From: Turritopsis dohrnii
Taxonomy: Eukaryota > Cnidaria > Hydrozoa > Anthoathecata > Oceaniidae
Reading direction: 5' to 3'
Length of the DNA: 64,000 nt
Assembly: GCA_027922465.2 (NCBI GenBank)
Contig: BQMF02000058.1
Coordinates: forward strand, 620,001 to 684,000
The stretch's first letter is position 1. Each line of letters opens with the position of its first letter. The translations under genes and the position numbers were made by a program. The notes beneath the pieces were generated by a model that saw only the letters and a list, made by a program, of their open reading frames with translations, was not told the DNA's origin and ran no database searches. Positions 1-11,855 of the stretch are shown in pieces.

Positions 1-3000
1 GCAATGTAATAGTGTAAAAAGAGTGAATAAATAACTTCAGTTTTATCACGTCAAGGACCTGGTGATACGCTAGGCTTCGACAAAACCTTTTGTTATCATC
101 TGGAATAAGAACTTACTTGACTTTTTGTCTTGTATTTCAGCAGGATCCTTCACAAAGGAAATAGCAGATTTCAAAGAGGGACAAGAACTGAATTAATGTT
201 TAGCCGGTTATCAAAAAGATGTTCTTACCTGCTTCACCGATTTCGATGTTTGGTTTGTTTTCGCTGTTTTGCTGACATCAGCAGTCTAAAGAGGAGAAGC
301 AATAACTTGAATTCCAAAAAGGGTTTTAGGTGTGACGTCACTCAAATATTTCTGTGGTTAAGCAAAACAAACTGCATCATATAGAAGAAACCTTTTCCTT
401 CTCCTTCAAATGGAATTGATTTTCAGGTACCATACTGGCTTTTCTGGATTTCAACATACCACTGTACCTGTGTATATACAAGCAGACACTAATGCACCAA
501 GTTTTTCCATTAATTAATTTAGGAAATTGTGGAAGGTTTCTTTACCCAATAGCGAGAGCTTGTAGATCATGTCTGTTGTCTTTTTCATCTTCAATGATTT
601 TCTCGATTCTTCTTTCTAGTGCTTGACCGAGATTCTGTACTTGTGGATAATGTGGCAAAATCTGTAAATAACAAAAAAGTAAATAGCAAAACAAACAAAC
701 AAACAGCATTATATATGATGGCTTCTTTTTACCTTAATCAGGACTAACAGTGTGTTTCGTATCTGTGAATAATCTTTAGATTCGATTCCAAGGATGAGGG
801 CCTACAACAACAAAACAAGGAACGTAAAAACCAAACCGAATATCAAAACATCATTTTGATATTTCACATTTTATGACAAAGTAACCGTAGTAAATAAGTT
901 TCTTTGAATTAAGTTACGAAATGGAAGCGAAAAAAGATTTTAGAATATATATACATAAAATAAGTGGCATGGAAACGGTTTTGCGCACGAAAACATTGTT
1001 TTTCACTGTGAAAACCTTTATACAGTAAGTAGGTTTATTAATCGTGTCGAAATGGTGTATTGCCAAGAAATCGTTTCTCATTTGGTAAAGCCATTGCACC
1101 ATGGACAAAACAAAAAGAATCTAAATCATTTACCTTTGTTAATTTATATTGCCATTTATGACAAACATGACGGAAGTTTTCAAAGTCCAGATACGAAGCT
1201 TTTTCACTATTTGTCGCTCGTAAAATTGTTAAAAATCCAGGACATTGCGCACATTCCTAACAAAATACAGTCGGTTGCGTGGAATCAACAACAAGGTTGC
1301 TTGTATAGGTTGCATAGCAACCATATGTTGAGACAAACCTTATCATACAACTTTTTATCGCTGTGCCATCTCATCACCATTTGTAGCATTGCGCACAGAA
1401 ATCTTCCTATAATGGCGGAAAAAGGAACGAGATTGAAGTCAAGTCAATCATAGACAACACAAAAATAAAAAGGAAAAATTAAAACTACATTATGATTACC
1501 ATATCGACTTGCTTCGTTTTCAGTTAAACTTGCCACGACGTAAGATACATCTGAAAATGTCTGTGAAAAGTATTCTCTTTGTTACTGTAGAACTGTCTGC
1601 AAAAACAATTGCATTTAATCATTGCAAACACTTACTCGGTCAAAACAAATTAATGTCGAGAAATTTGGCGCTTCCAGAGTATGAATCGTCTGGATGAATT
1701 TTGCGCAATATAGCGCATCAATGGCCGAAAAAACACATCGAGGGAATATGCAGAGTTGTAGAAATTGTGTGATTGTTTCGCCTTTAGCTAACTCTAGAAG
1801 TAATAAAAAAAATATAATTTAGTACAACAACCACACAGATGAATTCTCAAGCAAGCTCTACTGACTTGAGGGAAACCAAGCATCTTTTCGTGACTCTAAC
1901 CAACACTTTATGAGGGTGTTATGCTCTTCTTGAGTCTGTTTTTCAACATTCAACTTCTCAATCAAAAACTGACAACGGTCCTTCTCTTTCTTTTTTTTCG
2001 ATGTGGATGTCTATAAAGGACCATTACAAAAACATACAACAGTATATGGATGTCTATAAAGGATCATTACAAAAACATACAACAGTATATTCAAATCGCA
2101 AACTTTCTCAAGTTAGAGACACAATACTGACTAAATCTTTATTGGTCTCCACTTCTTGAATGGTGATTCGTAGCTTGTTCATTTCCTCTTCATAACGATC
2201 AATCGGAGTGTACAAATCATACATAGACAATGACCAGAATGTCACATAAAGAAGTGGACTATAAATATATAAAAAAGAATGAATGTTTAAAAGCGAAGTG
2301 ATTTTTTACAATGCATATAACTTGACAAACCTAAGGTTGTTCCATATCTTCGCAATTTGCAAAGGAATGGCTGATTCGACAACTGGACGGAAAATATTGT
2401 CGCATATTTCGCAGAAACCATGCTCGAGTTCTTGTTGCTGAAATTGAAAAGCAGGTTACAGTTAATATGAGCTCAGTTGATAACATTCTATTGACAGGAA
2501 GCAGAATGTACTCGAGATTTCGACGGGAGTTCTTTTTTCGCATTGACATCTTCTTGCAGACTTTGAACTTTCTCCTGTACAAAAAGCAAACTCAATCCTA
2601 TCACCTAAAAAATGACATCATGTACAGAGAAGGAAAAAAAAACTTAACTTGCCTGAATTTCATATCTATAGACTGGTCTTGTGAGAAAAAATGATACATC
2701 CGGTGTTATACCAAACGTTTGATGCAGTTCGTCCAGTGATGGTAAACTGGCTTGATAATCGTGTGTGCTCAGCTGTACAGTAAGAAAGCCTCCAAACTGA
2801 CTCAAATTGTCCTGACACTATGAAAAACATTATTTAGGTCTTTATCAATCACTTCACAGCAAACATGTCATCCTCATGGAGATAATCCAACTACAGTCAG
2901 CTGTTTTACCTGGTCGTACAATTTCCCAATCAACTTCAAATGTCGATCTTGTTCTTCAACATAAACAATGGCATTACGCTGCTGTGCAATCAAAAGACAC

Positions 3001-6000
3001 AATGGGATTGTCAGCTTTCCTTCCATTAATGCATCGCGAAGTCTGATTGATGGTTTACGTGTGTTTTTAATGTTACCAAAATAAGCACCCTAACAATTAA
3101 TACTACACTTTTTTGAGAAACACATTGAGAAAAATTCTTAATCATAATGACGAAGACATACTTCCGATTTTAGTAATTCGCCTCCGGAAAGAGCTTCCAA
3201 CTGCTGTGTAGTTATCTCGTCATTAGCTTCCACGCCAGACATTTTCTGAACAACCTCCTTCAATACCAGCAAGTCCAAACTAGTGTGGTGTAAAACAATC
3301 ACGAAAGTGATCAGGGGGATAAACATGACATGAGATCTAACCCACCTAGTATTGACTTTCAAATCAGGAGAGAGTGTTTGGAGGCGAGAATAAAATGAGA
3401 TCTAATAACCCACCTAGTACCAGCTTTCAACTGGTTTGCAATGTATTGCAGCAGGCCGGTGATTTCAGCAGGGTACTTTTTAAATACAGCACCACAGAAC
3501 TGGGATAAGCCTATAACAGAAATGCAGTGGAACGGTTTCATCTTAATGCTACACATAATAAAAGCTGACAGCGTTAAGTTGCAATGATGATTATGTTTTG
3601 ACATTCTTAGGAAATGCACCCTAGAAAAATTGTAACTCCTTATTGCAACACTGCAGTTTCACAGACTCAAGACCACAAGACTGCTGATATCATTCTGACA
3701 TTCGAAGCTGAATGTAGTGTTTGTTCACATAGGAAACCTTCAGCCTTGAGGAGATCTTGGTTCACAAATGCGATCAAACTGGGCTGGTGTGTTTCTCATG
3801 TGAACACAAGTTAAATTTTTAAAGTGAGATGTCTATATTTATTCCGGGAGAACATCCCCTAAGACAGACATGCACCAAATAAACAAAACAGAAAACTTAC
3901 TTTGAAGCCATGCTGATAAATTAGTGTCTGATTGTTTCATTCTCTGCTTTGATGGATTTGCCAGTGCTTCGATAATACAAACTATTTATAGTTCAGGAAA
4001 AAGAGCAGCTGATTATTAAGAATTACTGGCAATGATTCAGAGTTACAAAGAAAGATTCATAACAAGAAAAGGATACAAGCTAACACATCGTAAGCCAATG
4101 GGCTTAAATATTTCAATGAATCAACCATTGGACCAATGAAATTGTCGTATCGTTGAATTTGGTCCAATAACTAAAAACGTAAAGAATGCTTAACCACATA
4201 CAATCATACAAATCACTTGGAAAAGTATCATTCTTTGTATGTAAATGAGATTTGACAAAGATATTCCTTACATGATCGAATAAAACACCTGGATTTGTGT
4301 GACTTAATTTTCCAATTTGACGACCAGACTGTTTAACATTCTCTTTAGATAGACGTCTTAAAACAGATAAAAAATTGGGAATAAGAAACAATCTTTTCTC
4401 TTCTCCACTTGTTCTCAAATAGACCCAATCAATTAATAAAAATATTTTCTAATATTTTCTCACTTTGTGATGTACTTGGCTCGCTTCATAGTCTTACTCT
4501 TTGATAATACTAGCTTTGGATGAATATAATACCAATGGTTTTTCCAGTTTGCATACAGCCGATATCTAAGTGAAAATAATTTGGTACGAAAAGAATTTGC
4601 ATTTATTTCGGGAATTTAGGAATCAGTTACGAAAGAAGGGATTTATTTTCGTAATAAGTTTTACCTTAGCTCATAAGGAATCCTTTTCAGCAGTCCCCAC
4701 AATTCTTCTGCAATACAACAGTTACACTCGAGTAGGCCTAACGCAGGCAGAATAACATCATCAATTGTGACCAAAATTCCACTGTAAACTGGTTTCTAGA
4801 ATAACGTTGAAGCAAAAGAAAATGTGATACGGAAATAGAATGACCTGTAACAAAATTTTGATTAAAGGATCAAATGCTTACTAAATTCTCTTTCATTCCT
4901 TCATCCATTGAATTGTACTAAAGTAGAACAAAGCTTGTCATAGCAACTGAATCCATTGGTATACAATTTTTACATGACTGTTTAGCAAACATCAATATGA
5001 ATGTTCATTTTGGAGGACAGGTCTTGATTTCTCACCCAACATATGAAATTGAAATCTTGAGAATCACCCCTCAGCTATAAAACTCCCTATTTTAGTTATG
5101 TCATACACCTTAAAATTAACTAACCTCCTTCATGAATCCTTTACATACACGAATAACCTTCACAACCAGCTGAGGATCAACAGAAAGGTATGCTCCAATC
5201 TTTGAAAGCATAGGGAAAATATTGTCACAAAGTTCTTTATACTCAAGGCAAGGAGGAGGAAATCCACGACTTCTTCGACGCACATTTCCTAATGCAGCCT
5301 TCGGACTGAATTTACTGGAAACAAAGAATGGTTAGTAGAAAATTTATAGGTACTTATTGCCAGTAAGAGCAAAATGATGAGTATTTTTGAATTTCCATAA
5401 ACTTTTGTCATAAAAGCCAATTCATTTGGAAGCAGAAAGTATTTTTTTATCTACCTTCTATACAATGGTTCTAGTGTGCAATGAATTAAGTTGCATAAAG
5501 CTCGTGAAACTTTACTTGAAGCCATAAGCAGGTTGGTTGGAAGTCTGTCAATGATCAATAAAGCTTGATTCCAGGCTCCACACTCCAATAACGCCAAACA
5601 GACTCCAAATTTTTGATTGTCAACTACCTAGCAATTTCAGACAACCTTGCATTGATAAGTATTAAAAAAAAATTAATCCAAAAAAAGTTAACATGGTAGA
5701 TACCATTTCATCATCTTTCTTGTAGCTGTTTTCTTCATCTTCTGGTTTATCCTGTAAAAGACCAGACAAAATTTTAAGATTTTGGAAAAAAAACTTTAAA
5801 GTATGCAAAAAATAATGACTAGAATTTATCTGCTGTTTACTTCGTACATTTAGCCTCTGAATTTGTTCGATTCTCAGAAGACACAATAATCCTGAGCAGA
5901 TTCTATGATTTTATGATAAGGCAAGATGCATTTAAAAAAAAGCAACAATAAAAATATAAATAAAAACAGAAATCATGTGACCCGTGTCATAGCAGCTTCA

Positions 6001-9000
6001 AAAAGTGATCGGGTGGATCATATGCATGAAAATACAAGAATATTATAAAAAAGGTAAATGAACAAACGGACCGAAAGAATGACCGCAGTCAGTTTCTTTG
6101 CCTCTTGTTTTGCATCTTCAAGTGCCTGTTTATTCATTTCATGAATTTCTCCATCACTTGGCTTTAACTGAAAAACAAATGAAGCATTGTCTTTTATGAT
6201 TGAACTATCACATCAATAAAGAATTTTGTGATATCTGAATGCAATTACATGATGGTAAAGTTCCTCCACTTTAAGTAAATTATTGCGAAGTAAACATGCT
6301 GTAAAATTGTAGAGAGAAACTGGTGTAGGTTCATCAATTGCATCCTAAAAACAGAAATAAACTACCAGCTGTAAAATTCTTTGTACTTTGTTTAATGAGA
6401 TCAGACTATCTTTTTAACAAAAGACTATTTTGGATGGAAGATACTCAAAAGAGGATTTCCTTATATGTATGTTTCCAGTATTGAAATAATAAAACAAAAG
6501 TGTTAATTACATGATAAAACTGGAACTTGAATCCAACCATATGTATGAATCCAGCTACATCACAATGGGTAAGATATGAAGTTATCAAAGGTATGAAAAG
6601 CAAGTCCTCTGTAACATTACACTCAAAAGCTTCTAACAAAATATCAAGCACACGATTGGGATCTAAGTTGAAAAATCCTAAATAGAAATTAAACATTAAT
6701 AAACACAATTATAATCAACAGCGAAAGAAATACCAACACAAATCTGTCTGTATTGACATAAAGAAAGAAGGCAAGCATGGATGACATCACACACCGAGTA
6801 GTGACAGTATGGTTTCTAGAATATAACTTTGTTTCTTCATTGCCAAACCATCTTGACTAAGTTCAGCAATCAATTTAGCGTATCCTTCATTTTCTTCACG
6901 AAACAGGTTGTATTTTTGTTGTTTATAGCTGAAATAAATAACAGACCACTCAGACCAGCTACGATTATTACATCTGTTACTGAGCTTTTTAACCCAACAC
7001 TAGTGGTACCTGAGTTATCATAAAAAGAAGTATTGTTTACAACAAAGATACTTACAATAATTTCGTCTTTGTTCTAACCAACTTCTGGTTAAACATTTTC
7101 ATTGATTGTACCAAGCCGGCTGCCTCAAGAGTCTCTGGATCCAATCTTTCTCTGAGGACATCCTCTGGAATAGCAATCTAAATCAAATCCTCCTACACAA
7201 TTTGAGTTTCAATTCAAGTCATCCTTTAAAATCATGAGGATATCAAAGAACAGGCCTAATCTCTATTGCCGATAAAACTGATGATGCAAATGTTTTTGAA
7301 AATGATTCCATAAGGGTATGAGGACTTCTTTTGAAATTCTTTGGAATTATTATACTTACCAATACAGATGAGAGAAAAATCAGAAACTGATTTCTTTGGG
7401 CTTTGTTACCCATACACATAGTTTCCATATCTAACAACAAACAAACAAATAAATTTGTACTCATCTTTTTAAGAGAAAAGGTAATCTGTAATTCGTAGTA
7501 TTATCGACAATGCTTGGCGGCTAGTATATGGTTAAATTTTCATCAGTCCTGACAACCTTTTATACAAATAACAACAATTGTATTTTTACCAGCAACACCA
7601 ATAACATCTGCAAAAAGGCTGATAAGTACTGCATCTCCAGCCTAGAAACAAAAATTACCATCTTAAAAGTTTAAATTATAGGTCATTACTAAAAATTTCA
7701 AGTGATAATGTTTTAGGGTATGGAATATACATTTTAATCTCATACACAAAATAGTGATCAGAACCCATATAATCCATGCAAGCATTAAGATTAGTATCAT
7801 GATGGTTACATTACTATGAATCAAAATAATACCAAAAATTTAAAAGCCTCCATCATTAATATCAAATTAACAAGACTGGTCAATTACATAATGAAATAGC
7901 TCACAGTGGTTTCCTGGAATATACCGACAACATCCTTAATGTCTATTTGTTCATCTAATGTCAACCAAATAAGCTGGTAAATGGCTTTTCGCAGATCTAA
8001 AAATAAGACAACAGAAATCACCAAATAAGCTAAGATTGTGTTAATCATAAAATGCTTTGGTACTTTCTCTCATTCATCCCTATTATTAAGCTTAAGTGTA
8101 TTGTCACCATAATATGAACTTCTCATGCTTATTTTTCCCTTTCTGTACACTTCCTGAGGTTAAGACTGGAACCTTTTCTTTTTCGTGTTAAGACTGGATA
8201 GACAGAAATTTTATTTAATATCCTTAGTTACACTAGTAACATTACAGTGAAATTAATTCATAATTGCTTAATACATAGTCTTTAGAATTTATTATTCATT
8301 GCTTATTGTAGCTGCATGCAAGTAGTACAAGTTTTAAAAATATTCTAAAGTTGTTTTGTTTGGCAGTCAAATGAACATTTTCACTTAATGGAAAAACTCA
8401 GAGAATTCAGAAAAACTGGAATAGCTTAAAAATATTTTTGGAGTGCTAAGGTGTTTCCCATCAGAGCAGGAGATCAGGGCTGAACACAATTTTTAGTCAT
8501 CTAAGTAACAGCTTCAATTATTTCAATTTAATATCAGTTAGTTTAGTTTCGAAACTCTAATAAACAGATGTGTCAGAGAAGCCACTGTGATTTATATTTT
8601 GCTAAAAAGTGCTAACAAGTCATATTGAACCATTTTATAATCATGAAGTTCTTTTTTTTGTATTTAGATTTCTGCGAAAGCAAGAAAGCTATTACAACCG
8701 GCTTTCGTTTTTTTTTCTTCGTTTTTTTCTTACTGTCCAAACCTAGCGTTTTTTTGAAATTTCGTGCGTGCATTTACATGAAACCAAAGCACCGTGCATT
8801 GCATGTCAGCGAAAGATTTACGAAAGTTTCTTTGATCAATATTAAATGGATTTTAAAGAAGATGTACATATTTTAAGGTGAAAACAGAAAATATATAAAA
8901 GAAGCTTATAATTATCTTGGACTGTGATCATTCTTTTTCAACTAAAAAGAAGTTCACAACGGTTTGTAAACAGAAGAGTCAAAAGAGCTATATTTATTTA

Positions 9001-9685
9001 TATCTATGCTAACGTGCATGGCTTCCGTGGCACAGTCGGTTAGTACAGCAACTACTAACCTAAGGGTCAGTGGTTCGATCCCGCGTTGATGAAATTTTTA
9101 AATGTCATAAAATATTTCGATTTTGGATTTTTGCGAAAGCAAGAAATACATTACAACCGGCTTTTCACCTCCATTTTTTTCTTACTGTTTAAAGCTAGCA
9201 GTTTATACATTACAGAGACATATGTAGTTCTGTGGCGCAGTTACTTGGCTGCTAACCGAAAAGTCGGTGGTGGTTCGAGCCCTCTTTGATCGTGTAACAT
9301 TTTTTGTCGAATTTCATAATTGTCATAACATTTTTCATTTTTTATGCTTCAACAGATTTTGCAGAAATCTTTCTGCCTGTAAGGGCATCTTGTTTTTTTT
9401 TATATTGATTATTAATTACATTGAATATCAAGTTTTTCCACTTGAAACCAATTTGGGACTAAACAATTTAACTGGAGCTTTTTCCACATGGGGAAAAGCA
9501 TTTTAAAGATATTGAAGGGGCTTAGAACCAAAAGTTTCAGAAACAACACATAGTTTAATTGCTGTTTATCTCAGGAACCCAATATATGAAAAGGAAACAG
9601 GAAAACAGGGAAACAAATAACTTTACCGCTTTGATCTATGCTTGATAAATTTTCTTTTTTTGCAAAGGACTTAGATAGGACCAAT
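1..9685 (-). CDS. THOC2: THOC2, THO complex subunit 2 (partial, 35 exons traced)
   Basis: THOC2 is the large scaffold of the nuclear THO complex, the core of TREX, which couples transcription to mRNA packaging and export. Exons read on the minus strand from 9685 down to 117 give about 1190 codons in one continuous frame. They match the family in order: an N-terminal helical part containing [14 protein letters not shown] and [10 protein letters not shown], the central [18 protein letters not shown] and [10 protein letters not shown] blocks, [12 protein letters not shown], and a late block with LTILRAT, ENFRHV and [10 protein letters not shown]. The exons at the left edge turn Lys/Ser/Thr/Asp rich, as in the charged tail of THOC2, and the gene continues beyond position 1. 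The first coding exon (roughly 30 residues in vertebrates) was not located upstream of 9685. Splice phases agree at every junction. The family assignment is secure; some single boundaries are less so. Confidence 0.95.
117..2010 (-). CDS. THOC2: THOC2 exons, C-terminal part present in window
   Basis: Exons: 2010-1866, 1781-1636, 1560-1500, 1406-1339, 1256-1134, 801-733, 661-546, 467-392, 285-229, 147-117. Exon 1781-1636 encodes [19 protein letters not shown], one of the clearest family blocks. Exon 1256-1134 encodes [10 protein letters not shown] and [10 protein letters not shown], and exon 661-546 encodes [17 protein letters not shown]. Exon 467-392 gives [18 protein letters not shown], the end of the conserved region. 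The last two exons encode polar, Lys/Thr/Ser/Asp-rich sequence and are called from splice sites and phase only, with no similarity to support them. The final one leaves a split codon, so coding sequence continues to the left of the window. Confidence 0.85.
2004..2087. repeat. tandem duplication of about 42 bp at a THOC2 splice acceptor
   Basis: Two near-identical copies (about 2004-2045 and 2046-2087) share the core ggatgtctataaagga followed by cattacaaaaacatacaaca; one C/T difference is visible. The first copy overlaps the minus-strand 3' splice site of the THOC2 exon ending at 2010, so the intron carries a second copy of the acceptor and the first coding bases. Confidence 0.85.
2132..4917 (-). 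CDS. THOC2: THOC2 exons, central part
   Basis: Exons: 4917-4882, 4795-4665, 4565-4464, 4356-4272, 4170-4077, 3981-3901, 3510-3414, 3279-3162, 3089-2910, 2811-2653, 2574-2512, 2437-2331, 2258-2132. Together they encode the most conserved stretch ([71 protein letters not shown]). Exon 3510-3414 must use the donor after ACTAG rather than an earlier GT nine bases upstream, because only that choice restores the frame and gives KAGTSLDLL across the junction. Exon 2811-2653 appears to end at a GC donor (gcaagt). Exon 2574-2512 must end at gtacat, because the frame reads into a stop just beyond it. Confidence 0.9.
5125..9685 (-). CDS. THOC2: THOC2 exons, N-terminal third
   Basis: Exons in transcript order (high to low): 9685-9627, 7996-7905, 7641-7590, 7430-7360, 7177-7056, 6928-6795, 6677-6511, 6344-6249, 6167-6072, 5751-5704, 5627-5455, 5314-5125. 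The first listed begins with one base completing a split codon, so an upstream exon ending in phase 2 must exist. Exon 6928-6795 carries [14 protein letters not shown], and exon 6677-6511 carries [10 protein letters not shown] and GFKFQFYH, both strongly THOC2-like. Exon 5627-5455 encodes the helical segment ending LEPLYRR. The intron between 9627 and 7996 is 1.6 kb and holds SINE-like repeats. Confidence 0.9.
9018..9086 (+). repeat. tRNA-like SINE head 1
   Basis: The segment has an A-box-like tggcacagtcggttag and, about 40 bases on, a B-box-like ggttcgatccc, the spacing of an internal RNA polymerase III promoter. The T-arm pairs tolerably, but the acceptor stem does not pair, and I cannot fold a convincing anticodon arm. 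I read it as a tRNA-derived SINE head or a tRNA relic, not a functional tRNA. It sits between two copies of the cgaaagcaagaaa repeat. Confidence 0.6.
9228..9292 (+). repeat. tRNA-like SINE head 2
   Basis: A second tRNA-like block lies 140 bases downstream of the first, with an A-box-like tgtggcgcagtta and a B-box-like ggttcgagccc. It differs in sequence from the first, so it is not a simple tandem copy. No full cloverleaf was found. Confidence 0.55.
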
Positions 9686-9900
9686 CTAAAAAAGATGAAA
9701 CTGCCTTTATTAACAGAGTGAAATGATCTAAGCGTGTTCAGGATTAGGAAGTCTGTTTCTAATAAGCAAGACTGATGTTTGATAATTTTTGCTTTTTCAG
9801 TGTGTTAGGGTTATTAGCATTTATTAACCATGTATAAATACTTGAAAGCTACTTATGTTATGAAAAGAAACAGTTACAAGATTCCTTTAGCATGAACATT

Positions 9901-10060
9901 TACCGTCAATCGCCCTGACTTTGGACATCCATCCTAACTTTGGACATGCTAATAAACAGACCTGTCTGGTAAACAAAATGTATAATAACCACTCAACCAA
10001 GTTACCACAAATAAATAGATGAAACAGATAAAAGATGTTGAAACGCAATAAGCATGAAGG
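9901..10060 (+). repeat. direct repeat, copy A
   Basis: It begins accgtcaatcgccctgactt, followed by tggacatcc, ggacatgctaa, ataaacagacctgtctggta and, near its end, gttgaaacgcaata. The same order of motifs recurs at 10925-11095 with roughly four in five bases shared. The spacing of about 1 kb and the same orientation suggest two members of one repeat family or the ends of a decayed element. Confidence 0.75.
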
Positions 10061-10522
10061 ATCACTGTTATATATATTAATGGTGCATTTTTTTTACAAA
10101 AGATTCCATATCCCCTAGAGAATCATTGAAACAAGTAACTTTGATGGAATTCAATCATCTTACATGTGAAGGTTAATAATGAATTTGTGTCACAAACACA
10201 TGAAATGACACTTTATAAGATTGTAGTTTTGCCATTGTTTTACACAAAATTTGACCTCATTCCCAGGACTTTTACTGATTGAGGATTAAAGGGATCCCAA
10301 GGTCTAATAGATTATTCATATAATACTGTTTATCTTAAAAAATGAAGTAGCAACTCTTGTTTCAGTTTTTTCAAACGTTTTTTTAGATGATGAGATAATC
10401 ACGTTATAAATATTTTTTCTGCATGCTTTAAAACTTTTTAAAAACCTTCTTCTTCGTAGTATTTTTAATCTCTAGCGCCCAGACTTTTTCCAATATTAGT
10501 CGTGATATTAGTCGTGAAAAAA

Positions 10523-10919
10523 TCATAGTCGAAAATGCGCCTCACTGTATTGCTCATAACTGTAATAATCAATCGAGTAATAATAGTAAAATATCTTTTC
10601 ATGCTTTTCTTCGGCTTCAAAAAATACGTCGTAACCTGCCGAACGAAATAAATATATTCCTTTCAAACCATTTCGAAGAAATTTGTTTCGATAAAAGTCA
10701 TGAAATGCGGTTGAAATATTCTCCGTCAACAAAGCAACAAATAAATAAGTTAATCAATAACTTAATTAACATGTCAATATTTATTTCCTGATTTGCAGAC
10801 ATGCAATGGGAAACAGCAATAATGGGAACTTTGACACCAGAAGTCTCAAATAATTTGAAAGTTTGAGCTAGTACCGAATCTTCGATGGGCGGAATCTTGG
10901 TGATTACACAATAACGCAA
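10523..10919 (-). pseudogene. overlapping minus-strand ORF remnants, unrecognised
   Basis: Two overlapping frames (10919-10698 and 10732-10523) read as plausible protein, for example ILRYCVITKIPPIEDSV at the start and FHDFYRNKFLRNGLKGIYLF in the second frame. They look like one coding segment broken by a frameshift, bracketed by the direct repeats at 9901 and 10925. I do not recognise the family. It could be an internal piece of a decayed mobile element or chance open frame in AT-rich DNA. Confidence 0.3.
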
Positions 10920-10924
10920 AATGG

Positions 10925-11095
10925 GGTACCGTCTATCGTCCTAACTTCGGACATCCTTCCAAACTTTGGACACGCTAAATAAACAGACCTGTCTGGTAAA
11001 TGAAATGTACATAACCAATCAACCCAAGTCACAATAAATACTAAAATATTAGATAAAGCTGATAAAATAATGTGTTGAAACGCAATAAAGTCAGT
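10925..11095 (+). repeat. direct repeat, copy B
   Basis: Partner of the repeat at 9901-10060, carrying accgtctatcgtcctaactt, ataaacagacctgtctggta and gttgaaacgcaata in the same order. It starts immediately upstream (in minus-strand terms) of the small ORFs at 10523-10919. Confidence 0.75.
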
Positions 11096-11395
11096 GTGAA
11101 GCGTAAATAAGTGTGTAGAAAATAAGTGATTTGAAAATAACGATAAACGTCATCCTCAAGGGATTGCAATAGCAATCCTGTAGAATAACTTAAAATAGAA
11201 TTATAGCAGATGGTTTCTACTTGTACTAACTTTTGAAATAACTATTGCATATTTATCTGTAACTGAATGAGAACCAGGTGTAACCAGAGAACCAAGCATT
11301 GAATATCATTTAGCGAAATGTTTTGTTTACATTTTTTTTCAACTTTTCTCTTTGATAATAATCTATTGTGTATGATGATTTTACAATACTCTTCT

Positions 11396-11564
11396 CTGCG
11401 AAATGAGCATCTGCGTATGTTCTACGGCTACGGCAAATTCATTACTTTACCGTCGTGGAATGTACACGGCGGATTGGTATCTGCAACGTTTATTTCATGA
11501 TCTCCTTGAATTTCCCAATCATCTGGTTCACACCGTGGCTGTAGAATCGCAGTTGCGTAAGTTC
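11396..11564 (+). other. GC-richer patch open on both strands
   Basis: This 170-base patch is visibly richer in GC than its surroundings. On the plus strand it reads through two frames (one with ADWYLQRLFHDLLEFPNHLV) and ends at a good donor-like gtaagttc; the minus strand is also open over part of it. No family was recognised and no convincing acceptor was found. It may be a stray exon or a transposon fragment. Confidence 0.25.
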
Positions 11565-11766
11565 TTATATCAGTTCATTCCCAGGACTTTCATTGCTGTC
11601 TTCTAAAATTCCATTACTTAAAGTAAAATGCGTTTTTTAGACATTCTTCAGAAAATGCTTTAAAATGCCTAAGATTATGATACATATGTGCTACCTGAAA
11701 CATCTGCGTGAATTCTCTATTAGATCTATTGTTTAGATAGAGCCTTAAAGGGGAATATTCACTTCG

Positions 11767-11844
11767 GATCAGTTCGCAAAACAAGAGACCACGTGCAAAT
11801 ATTACGTAATATTTTCACATGGTCTATTGTTTTGCGAACTGATC
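11767..11844. repeat. 78-bp inverted repeat
   Basis: The arms gatcagttcgcaaaacaa and ttgttttgcgaactgatc are perfect reverse complements, and imperfect pairing continues inward to a central attacgtaat. There is almost no loop, so it is a near-perfect cruciform-forming palindrome. Confidence 0.9.
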
Positions 11845-11855
11845 AGGTCCGGTCC

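Larger units (their letters stand above)
8000..9625. repeat. THOC2 intron filled with dispersed repeats
   Basis: This stretch lies in the intron between exons 9685-9627 and 7996-7905. Two copies of a repeat starting near 8660 and 9115 share ttgcgaaagcaagaaa or a close variant, then acaaccggctt and a T-rich tract; a third copy is at 25388. The 9115 copy ends near 9391 with gcagaaatctttctgcc followed by a gtaagggcatcttg motif, which recurs at 27400-27437. Two tRNA-like segments are described separately. Positions 8000-8620 show only AT-rich sequence with nothing recognised. Confidence 0.7.
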
